A DNA stretch of 64,000 nt from Pseudomonadota bacterium (GTDB taxonomy: Bacteria > Myxococcota_A > Polyangia > Polyangiales > Polyangiaceae). Below the pieces are notes generated by a model that worked only from the letters and a program-made list of their open reading frames with translations, searched no databases and was not told where the DNA came from. The position numbers and the translations under genes are program-made. Positions 43,232 through 50,187 of this stretch are shown here, piece after piece; positions within the stretch are counted from its first letter, which is position 1, and each line of letters opens with the position of its first letter. The stretch spans positions 1 through 64,000 of the forward strand of contig JAEWRL010000174.1 of NCBI GenBank assembly GCA_023398955.1, read 5' to 3'.

Positions 43232-43963
43232 CTAGCGCGGTTGCAGCGTGGGCGTGATGACCAGATCGGATACCGAGATGTGGGCGGGCTGCTCAATCAT
43301 CCACAATAAGACCGACGCGACCTCCTCCGGATGAAGCCATTGCGGGATCTGGTCGGCGAGCTTCTTCCGAGCCCGCTCGAACCCCTCCACTTTATCGTAG
43401 ATGGGCGTGTCCACCAAGCCCGGAGTGACGGTACAGACACGAATACCTCGGGGTGCGAGCTCCAGCCGCAAACCCTCCACGAGGGTTTCCATGGCAGCTT
43501 TCGTTGCAGCATAGGGAGCATATTTCGCACCAGGGAGCAATCGCGCGGTCACCGAGGAGACTTGGACGAAGGTTCCGCCCGGTCCGAGCCGCGGCGCCAG
43601 GGCGCTCGCCAAAGCGGCGGGCGCGACAACATTGACCATGAACAGCCGCTGGAGACGCTCGAGCGGCAGGTCGAGCGCGCTCGCGTAAACGCACTCCGCT
43701 GCGTTGCTGACGACGGCCCTCAACCGGGGACATCGCTCGGCCAGGGCTGCGCAACACTTCTCCAGGCTGGACCGCTCTGCCAGGTCAACCTCCATGGGGA
43801 CGAAACCCTCCCCGAGTTCGCGCTGCAGTGACATCAAGGCGTCGATCCGGCGGCCCAGGCCCGCTACGGTGTATCCTTGGGATACCAATAGCTTCGCAGC
43901 GGCAAGGCCGATCCCCGAGGTCGCACCCGAGAGCACCACCCAGTCTCGTCCATTCTCTGTCAT
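43232..43963 (-). CDS. Short-chain dehydrogenase/reductase (FabG-like)
   Basis: 243 residues, classical SDR. Cofactor site SGATSGIGLAAAK, NAA motif in SNAAE, active-site Ser in VSSVTA and catalytic Y151-x3-K155 (YAATK). R38/R39 after the second strand (GLGRRID) suggests NADPH preference. The ATG overlaps the stop of the FabH-like gene by one base; a GTG one codon earlier is too close to GGAG. In this operon it probably reduces a 3-ketoacyl thioester made by the condensing enzymes. Confidence 0.9.
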   Translation of the reverse strand: MTENGRDWVVLSGATSGIGLAAAKLLVSQGYTVAGLGRRIDALMSLQRELGEGFVPMEVDLAERSSLEKCCAALAERCPRLRAVVSNAAECVYASALDLPLERLQRLFMVNVVAPAALASALAPRLGPGGTFVQVSSVTARLLPGAKYAPYAATKAAMETLVEGLRLELAPRGIRVCTVTPGLVDTPIYDKVEGFERARKKLADQIPQWLHPEEVASVLLWMIEQPAHISVSDLVITPTLQPR

Positions 43964-44904
43964 CACAGCTCCAGGAGCATGGCGGAGTATTGCCAGCCCA
44001 GTCCGACTGCGGTCGCGAGCACCACGTGGCCTTTCTCGAGCGGACCAGCGTCGAGGAAATGCCTGAGGCTACAGGGGATCGAGGCCGCAGCCAGGTTGCC
44101 TTGGAACGGGAGGGTCGTGAGGATCCTGTCGGCAGTCACGCCGAGGTGCTCCCGCAACATACCCTGAACGCCAGCCGAACCCGAATGGGGAACCACCCAA
44201 TCGATATCCTGGATTGTTCGTCCAGCGCGCTCCAGAACCGCCGAGCTGACCTCGGCCATGCTCCGGCCGGCGAGGAGATTGAGATCTCGCTGACGGATGT
44301 GAGGAAGGAGATAGCCGTCCTCGTCGATTTCCATGATGCCGTGATGGCTGCCATCCGTGCGGACCTCATAGTCGAGAAGCCGCATCCCGACCGAGTCCCC
44401 GCGCGTCACGACCGCCGCCGCCGCTGCGTCCCCGAAAAGGAGCGTTGCTCGGCTTCGGGGCCTCATGTGGGCAGCAGAGTGGTCGGCGGTAACGATGGCC
44501 CCCGTGCGATAGCGGGGCTGCTGGAGAAAGGCGTGCGCGATGCCCAGCCCCTGAATGAATCCAGAGCAAGCACAGCAGATGTCGAAGGCCACGGCCTTGC
44601 GGGCCCCCAGGGCATGTTGAAGCCGGGGTGCGAAATCAGGCACGAAGCGGCGCTCCGTCCAGTTGGCGAAGATAAGGAAGTCAAGCTCGCTCGCTTCCAC
44701 CTTGGCTTCGGCGAGAGCACGCTGTGCGGCGCTGACGGCCATGGTGGCGACGTCCTCTTCGGCGCTCGCTCGGCCGCGGCACAGCACCCCGACGGCATCC
44801 ATCTCCTCGATGGCGAGCGGCGGCTCGAGTTGGGGGAGATGTCGATTATCCACCATGTTCTTCGGGAGGTAGCTCGCGAGGCCAGTGACGATGAGGGGAT
44901 TCAT
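43963..44904 (-). CDS. Ketoacyl-ACP synthase III-like enzyme with intact Cys-His-Asn triad
   Basis: 313 residues of the FabH family. The nucleophile C113 (CCACSGFIQGL), H240 (WVVPHSGS) and N270 (FQGNLAAASIP) fill the three catalytic positions, so it should perform decarboxylative Claisen condensation on an acyl-CoA or acyl-ACP. It is shorter than typical FabH (about 320-330), mostly at the N-terminus. It is coupled to the CoA-transferase gene upstream (4 bp ATGA overlap) and the SDR gene downstream. Its paralogue at 46692 lacks two of the three triad residues, so the two may form a heteromer like PqsC/PqsB. Confidence 0.88.
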   Translation of the reverse strand: MNPLIVTGLASYLPKNMVDNRHLPQLEPPLAIEEMDAVGVLCRGRASAEEDVATMAVSAAQRALAEAKVEASELDFLIFANWTERRFVPDFAPRLQHALGARKAVAFDICCACSGFIQGLGIAHAFLQQPRYRTGAIVTADHSAAHMRPRSRATLLFGDAAAAAVVTRGDSVGMRLLDYEVRTDGSHHGIMEIDEDGYLLPHIRQRDLNLLAGRSMAEVSSAVLERAGRTIQDIDWVVPHSGSAGVQGMLREHLGVTADRILTTLPFQGNLAAASIPCSLRHFLDAGPLEKGHVVLATAVGLGWQYSAMLLEL

Positions 44905-46676
44905 GAAGCCTCACGCTGGTGATCAGGGGAGTGGGATGAACAGTCTGGGCGCTGGGCGACGATTCGCAGGGCCTCGTGCTCCGATGCGGTGGGCGGCGCG
45001 GCGCCGCCATCTTCCGTACGTGGGGCCGTTACCCAGGATGGGAAGGAGGGTGGTCCATGATTCCCTGGGAGGGCGGGGAGCCACTGCAGAACATGCCAAG
45101 CCTCGTCCGCATGAGCGCGGCCGAGCTCCCAAGATTCCGTGACGATCCCTTTGACGGCCCATCCCGGGCTCGTGACGAACTCGACCGCCGCGGGCAATCG
45201 CGCCTCGTGAGCGCGTGTCACCACGAGGATCTCCGCGGCGCACGAGGCGATGTCATTGGCGCCGCCGGACCCAACAAGGATGCGCCCTCCCGCCCGCGAG
45301 CTGTTGATGTTCCCTTGCCGATCGACCTGAGCGGCGCCCACGACGCCAAGACAACGGCTGCCGGGGCCCGCCACGAGGCTCCCCAGGACATGATCCACGT
45401 CGCTCAGACGACCAGCGAGCAGCATGTTCCGCTGGCTGAGTAGGAACGGGTCGGCCCCTTCCGCATCGCAGTCACAAAGACCCGTCTCGATCAGGATCTC
45501 CAAGCGTCTTGCCTGCCGACTCAGAAGCAACTTCGCCAAACGCGCCGCAGCGAAAGACTGACCGATCCCAGCCAGTACGGAGTCATACCCTCCCTCGATG
45601 ACACGCCGTTGGATCGCCCGCGCTGCAAGCAACGTCCCTCGCTCGTCCTGGCTCAAGCTCTGCCAGGCCGCGGAAGGCGTCTCACCTTCAGAGACCTGAT
45701 TGATGCGTGGGGTTGGCTCGAGCGGGCTCGTGGGGACCCGCTCTGGAACGGTGGACTCCGCAGCGCCATCGAGCGCGACTCCGGGGCGGAGGGCGCGCTC
45801 CGCGGCCCAAAACTCGGCGAATCGCTCTCGATCAGTCGTCATGCGCCGCCACATCGCGTACTCGTCGAGGTCGTCGACGTAGGAGAGGTCGCGGTACCCT
45901 GGTGCTGTCACATGGAGGGGCTGCGGCCGTGCGCCTCGGGGCGCCACGCAAACCGCCAGAACCTTGCCTGGCGGCAGCGGGAGCAGCTCCGGGAACCGCC
46001 GGAGCTCTCCTGACGCTACGATCCGCTCAACGGTGACGATGACCCCTTGGCGAGCACCGAGGGCACTGTGCAGCCCCTCGCAGAAAGGGGGGCCAAGCAG
46101 CACGTTCCCCTCGGCGTCCCCGACGGCAGCATGCAGAAAGGTGAGGTCGGCGCGCAGAGCCGCAACCAACCCCACCAACTGGCCAGGACGCGCGGGATCG
46201 GGCACTTGCCAGAACAGCCCCTTATCCTTCAGAGTAGCCCCTAAGTCCGTGCCGGAGAGGCTTCGCGTCACCGCGTAAGGTTCCCCGCGTGCTCCAGCCC
46301 GGAAGGCCGCGACGTAGGTGGCCAGCGACCACTGCTCGAGCTCGAACCCCTCGCTCTCGAGCTCCTGATAGAGAGCATTGGGGCGTGGAACAGGGTAGTT
46401 GTCGCCGAAGAAGGTGGCGATGTAGCGCCGCCCCAGCCGAAGCAGGCCGAGCAGATGAGCGACCGAGTGAAAGCCGGTCGTGCTGAGCGTAAACTGCGGC
46501 GAGCGGCCGTCGAACTGGTGAGCCACCTCCCGCAATGCCGCATTGGACCGGCTCGGCGTCGACGCGAAGTGCAGATGTGCCTCTGGCTGGACGTGCAGGC
46601 GCACGGCATCCGCGAGCAGCATCAATCGGCCGGGCCCCTCGTCAGCGGCCGGGCGTGGACTCGTCGAGCTCATCAT
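44901..46676 (-). CDS. Fused two-domain class I CoA-transferase (glutaconate CoA-transferase-like)
   Basis: 591 residues joining the alpha and beta subunits of a GctAB-type CoA-transferase. Alpha half 15-300 (DNYPVPRPN, FHAAVGDAEGNVLLGPPF-type strand, GVIVTVERIV), Pro-rich linker about 300-345, beta half 345-530 (RRLEILIETGLCD with candidate catalytic E397; GSGGANDIASCA). GctAB-related proteins in myxobacteria (AibA/AibB) have turned into decarboxylases that replace the Glu with Cys; here a Glu is present, so CoA transfer is likelier. It would activate a free acid for the condensing enzymes. GGAGGG lies before the double ATG. Confidence 0.82.
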   Translation of the reverse strand: MMSSTSPRPAADEGPGRLMLLADAVRLHVQPEAHLHFASTPSRSNAALREVAHQFDGRSPQFTLSTTGFHSVAHLLGLLRLGRRYIATFFGDNYPVPRPNALYQELESEGFELEQWSLATYVAAFRAGARGEPYAVTRSLSGTDLGATLKDKGLFWQVPDPARPGQLVGLVAALRADLTFLHAAVGDAEGNVLLGPPFCEGLHSALGARQGVIVTVERIVASGELRRFPELLPLPPGKVLAVCVAPRGARPQPLHVTAPGYRDLSYVDDLDEYAMWRRMTTDRERFAEFWAAERALRPGVALDGAAESTVPERVPTSPLEPTPRINQVSEGETPSAAWQSLSQDERGTLLAARAIQRRVIEGGYDSVLAGIGQSFAAARLAKLLLSRQARRLEILIETGLCDCDAEGADPFLLSQRNMLLAGRLSDVDHVLGSLVAGPGSRCLGVVGAAQVDRQGNINSSRAGGRILVGSGGANDIASCAAEILVVTRAHEARLPAAVEFVTSPGWAVKGIVTESWELGRAHADEAWHVLQWLPALPGNHGPPSFPSWVTAPRTEDGGAAPPTASEHEALRIVAQRPDCSSHSPDHQREAS

Positions 46677-46691
46677 CGGGCGACCCTCCTT

Positions 46692-47720
46692 TTACACTCG
46701 CAGTAGCGTGCCCGCGCAGTTCAGCCCAGCACCGACAGCGAGCGCCAGCACGAGGTCCCCAGAGCGAATCGTCCCACGGTGGATCTCGTCCGCCAGGCAC
46801 GCTGGAATACTCGAGCTCCCCGCAAACCCCAGCTCGCTGGCGCCCCAAAGGATACGATCCTCCGGCCACTCGAGCGCCGTTGCAATCTGAGACACGAGCC
46901 CGCGGTGGGTCTGCAGGGGCAAGAGCCACTGCACCTCTGCGGGCGAGAGCGAGTTCCTGCGAAGCAACAGACGACCGCACTCCACGAAGGCAGCCAAGCT
47001 GGCCTCTGCCGCCTGGCTGCCCATCATGATGATGCTGCGTGCATCAGGGCCAATGCCGACCCAATCGTACTTCTCCGGATCGGTGTACCCGCAGTGGTCC
47101 AGGATCCCTGTTCCTTCTCCTTCGGATGCCCTTCGCAGGATCGCAGCACCCGCCGAGTCCCCCACCATGAAGCAGAAGGAGGAGCGGTTCGTATCGGCAG
47201 TGGCAAGTCGGCTCCCCTGCTCGACTGCGATCACCAGCACCGCTCGACGATTCGGGTTGGCCAGTAATCCATCAGCCACCTCGAGTCCGCGCAGGAATCC
47301 AGTACAATAGCAGGCCTTGATGTCGAGACCGAGTGCCTGACCGAGGCCGAGCTGACGGAGAGCCAATGGTGCTAGATCCGCCGCCGCGGGGTTGCTCGAC
47401 GACACCGGCTGGACCACGGGCATTGTCGTTCCGGATGCCACGATGACGACGTCGACCTCTGCAAGTTCCCGAGGATAGCGCGCCGCAACGGCCACGAGTG
47501 CCTCGCTCATGAGCGTCGCCGCGCTTTCGTCGACTCCACACCAGCGCCGCACGCTAATCCCACTCTCCGCGGCGATGCGAGCCCAACCGTCGGACGGCTC
47601 GGAGGACACCAGTTCAAGGAACTCACTGTTGCTGACCGAGCGCTTGGGGTAGGCGCTCGCGAAGCCAACGAGGCGGGCACCGTGAGCCATGGCCAAACGG
47701 GCATTCCGCCCGCCCATCAC
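46692..47720 (-). CDS. Ketoacyl-ACP synthase III-like protein with degenerate active site
   Basis: 342 residues of the FabH family. The nucleophile C139 is kept (KACYCTGFLRGL), but the position of the catalytic His reads LLPLQTH, giving L269 for His, and that of Asn reads ELGFAGSSSIP, giving F299 for Asn. Without His and Asn it should not decarboxylate malonyl units; it may be an acyl transferase, a chain-transfer subunit or a partner of the intact paralogue at 43963. A nearby H272 could take over a role. Its ATG overlaps the stop of the FabF-like gene by 4 bp. Confidence 0.84.
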   Translation of the reverse strand: MMGGRNARLAMAHGARLVGFASAYPKRSVSNSEFLELVSSEPSDGWARIAAESGISVRRWCGVDESAATLMSEALVAVAARYPRELAEVDVVIVASGTTMPVVQPVSSSNPAAADLAPLALRQLGLGQALGLDIKACYCTGFLRGLEVADGLLANPNRRAVLVIAVEQGSRLATADTNRSSFCFMVGDSAGAAILRRASEGEGTGILDHCGYTDPEKYDWVGIGPDARSIIMMGSQAAEASLAAFVECGRLLLRRNSLSPAEVQWLLPLQTHRGLVSQIATALEWPEDRILWGASELGFAGSSSIPACLADEIHRGTIRSGDLVLALAVGAGLNCAGTLLRV

Positions 47721-49054
47721 GGCTGCACCCGCTCCAGGGCGAGGGCCGCATTCTGACCACCGATCCCGTAGGCAACGACGAGACCAGCCCTCAACTCCCT
47801 GCTCTCGCCACCCTTCTCCTGATGATTGAAGCCATGCACCTTGCCGCGGGGATCGCTGCCGACGGTTGGGATGGTGTGGGCGTTGTGGAGCATGAGGGCG
47901 CTAGCCGCCACATTGAGAGCGCTGGACGCGCCAAGGGTGTGGCCGTACACCGGCTTGGTGGAGATGAGTGGCACGGTGCGCGTGCGCTCCCCAAACACCC
48001 GTTTCATGTAGTTGAGCTCCGAGATGTCGCTGGCACGCACGCCGTTACCGTGGCCCAGCACAAAGTCGATCTCGCTGCTTTCTACGTCGTTGCGCTCCAG
48101 GAGCTCGGCGATCAGCCGCGCGGGCCTCTCGCCAGTGAAGTCGACGTCCGTGGGGTGAGTCCCCCCGTTGCCGTAGTGATACCCGGCGATGCGCGCCAGT
48201 GGCCTCGCGCCGCGCCGTCGCGCATGGCTCGCGGTCTCGAGCACGAGGGTAACCGCACCTTCACCGAAGGCGTTCAGGTGATGGCCCGTGTAAGGTTGAA
48301 TGGCTTTCGTGGGATCCTCCGCGTTGCTCATGAGCCCCGCGTCCTTGTACATCTGGAACAGGGGCTCCACGAGGGCCACGTCATGGCCCGTACCGAAGGC
48401 AATCTCGACGTTACCGAGGAGCAGCTCGCGATAGGCGTGGCCAATCGCGATCGCCCCTGCTGCACAGGTCCCGTTGAAGGTGTACGTGGGACCCTGCGTC
48501 CCGAGGATCGCTGCGGCGATCCCAACCGCCTGGCCCGGCATCCCTGCGCTGATTTCATGGACACTCAAGCGAGAGCCAGGCTCGGAGACCTGCCGTCGGA
48601 TGAGATCGTACCAAAACGCGAAGCTGCCCCGCGATGTCCCGTCGAATAGCCCGACGCGCCGCTGTCGCATGGCTATCGGGTCCATCCCAGCGTCCAGAGC
48701 TGCCTGGACGACGGAGCAGAGATAGACGAGCTGCTCCCGATGACAGCGGCGATAGAGGCGAGGATTGATGCCGGGCAGGTACTGGGCCGCGACGAAGTCC
48801 CCAATCCTACCCACAGGCCGCGGCTCGCTGTCCTCAGGGTCGTACTCGATCCGGAGCTGCGTTTCTCCGTCCCGCAGCTGCTGCCAGAAGGTGCCACGAT
48901 TGTCGCACCCGGGGAGCATCACGCCAATCCCCGTAATGACCACCTCCTCTGCTAGGCTGCTCGAGACGGCGCTGATCCGCCCAGCCCCCTGGTAGGAAGG
49001 GAGCTCCGAGACACGTGTCGGGCCGATACGCTCCGTGGCTTCCGCTTGTCCCAT
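47717..49054 (-). CDS. Beta-ketoacyl synthase, FabF (KAS II)-like
   Basis: 445 residues. Thiolase-fold condensing enzyme with the complete C197 (FNGTCAAGA), H335 (LGHGNG) and H372 (KPVYGHTLGAS) triad, with K367 near the second His. The usual HGTGT reads HGNGV. About 35 extra residues precede the conserved VVITGIGVMLPG. It is the first gene of the eight-gene biosynthetic operon (49054-41493) and would elongate an acyl-ACP, although no ACP gene is present in the window. Confidence 0.88.
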   Translation of the reverse strand: MGQAEATERIGPTRVSELPSYQGAGRISAVSSSLAEEVVITGIGVMLPGCDNRGTFWQQLRDGETQLRIEYDPEDSEPRPVGRIGDFVAAQYLPGINPRLYRRCHREQLVYLCSVVQAALDAGMDPIAMRQRRVGLFDGTSRGSFAFWYDLIRRQVSEPGSRLSVHEISAGMPGQAVGIAAAILGTQGPTYTFNGTCAAGAIAIGHAYRELLLGNVEIAFGTGHDVALVEPLFQMYKDAGLMSNAEDPTKAIQPYTGHHLNAFGEGAVTLVLETASHARRRGARPLARIAGYHYGNGGTHPTDVDFTGERPARLIAELLERNDVESSEIDFVLGHGNGVRASDISELNYMKRVFGERTRTVPLISTKPVYGHTLGASSALNVAASALMLHNAHTIPTVGSDPRGKVHGFNHQEKGGESRELRAGLVVAYGIGGQNAALALERVQP

Positions 49055-49195
49055 GACGCAACACTCACCAGGTGCTTTCGGGTGAAAACCAGAGCTCCCA
49101 AATCGACCTGGCCCTTTCGGGGCGTCAACGACGGCTGACAGTGCGTTCCACTTAAGGGCCTTGGCGGGGATTTCTCACAGGACGCAGAGAATGCG

Positions 49196-49209
49196 TTTCA
49201 CGCGTGAAA
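49196..49209. promoter_or_regulatory. Perfect 14-bp palindrome TTTCACGCGTGAAA, candidate operator
   Basis: The dyad lies almost exactly midway in the 286 bp between the divergent FAS-like operon (start 49054) and chemosensory operon (start 49341), so one regulator could control both. The form resembles operators of small dimeric repressors such as TetR types. No regulator gene is adjacent. AT-rich arms in otherwise GC-rich DNA make chance less likely. Confidence 0.5.
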
Positions 49210-49340
49210 TAGGATCGCGTCTGCCAGCTATTCTGTCCCGCTCGACGCGGCCGTATGCGGGCGCGATGGATGCGGACCGCGCCGCTGCTTCACTGGCGGC
49301 GTTGGGGGCTCGCGACAGGATGCATGTTTCCGAGGAACCG

Positions 49341-49775
49341 ATGACTAGTGCCGTTGTTCCCATTCGACTTGGAAGAACCTGGCTCTTGGTGCACGCGGAG
49401 AGCGTTCGAGAGTTCCTCGCGAGCACGCGTTGGCTATCTGTACCGGGCTCCACGCCGCTCATGCCGGGGGTCATGACGTGGCGTGGCCGGGCGATTCCAG
49501 TGGTGGATCTTCCTCGCTCGCTGGGCGTCGGTGTCATAACGCCCACCGAGCACCGCTCTCGCGTGCTCGTCGTGCAGCACGCCGTCGGTGTCGTGGCGGT
49601 GCCCGTCGATGGCGCACGAGAGGTAGTAATGCTGCCCGCGGACTCGCTGCGCCCGCCCCATCTCTCGACGACTCCCTACACGCTCGGGGAAGTCGAGCAG
49701 GGGGATGAGGTACTCCCAGTGATCGACCTCGAACAGCTCCTGAAGGACCTCGGGAAAGCAAGTGCTGGGACATGA
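49341..49775 (+). CDS. cheW: CheW-type coupling protein
   Basis: 144 residues from the ATG of MTSAVVPIR, with GAGG at good distance; upstream in-frame ATGs (to 49161) have no CheW resemblance. The fold's sequence marks are visible: LGRTWLLVHAESVREFL, then WRGRAIPVVDLPRSLG and the C-terminal EVLPVIDLEQLL. CheW bridges chemoreceptors and the CheA kinase. First gene of the six-gene chemosensory operon; its stop overlaps the next start (ATGA). Confidence 0.85.
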   Translation: MTSAVVPIRLGRTWLLVHAESVREFLASTRWLSVPGSTPLMPGVMTWRGRAIPVVDLPRSLGVGVITPTEHRSRVLVVQHAVGVVAVPVDGAREVVMLPADSLRPPHLSTTPYTLGEVEQGDEVLPVIDLEQLLKDLGKASAGT

Positions 49776-50173
49776 CGCCCACGACGAACACGTGGACGGT
49801 GAGCAACACGGCAGTCGGCCACCTCTTGCTCGCGACGACACCGACGATCGTAGCGGTGCCCTCACGATACGTGCTGGCGGTGTCCGCCGCTGCGACATGG
49901 ACCGCGGAGCAGCCACCTTGCCTCGCGAGCGCACTGGGCATCGCCTTCGAAGCAGACGAGCCAGCCTGGATCCTACGCATTGGCAGCGATCCGCACGCCC
50001 TCGTCGCCCGCGCCACGGGCCGCCTCCGCATCGCTCAGCTGCTACCCGGCGAGCTCCTACCCATGCCCGTCATGGGGAACGAAACATCGAACTACAGCCA
50101 CGTCGTCGTGAAGCAGGGCACGCCGTGGGCTCTCGTGCTGGATGTCCCTGCACTGCGTCAACTGCATCGGTAA
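49772..50173 (+). CDS. Small, diverged CheW-like protein
   Basis: 133 residues, starting inside the previous stop codon (ATGA). It has strand patterns like half of a CheW fold (TPTIVAVPSRYVLAVSAAATW; WILRIGSDPHALVARATGRLRIAQLLPGELLPMP; WALVLDVPALRQL) but lacks the usual (I/V)-x-P-V-(I/V)-D-L motif. Wsp-type systems have a second CheW (WspD) in this context, so it is probably a degenerate second coupling protein. Function is inferred from position and weak similarity. Confidence 0.58.
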   Translation: MTPTTNTWTVSNTAVGHLLLATTPTIVAVPSRYVLAVSAAATWTAEQPPCLASALGIAFEADEPAWILRIGSDPHALVARATGRLRIAQLLPGELLPMPVMGNETSNYSHVVVKQGTPWALVLDVPALRQLHR

Positions 50174-50187
50174 ATGGGTGATATACC

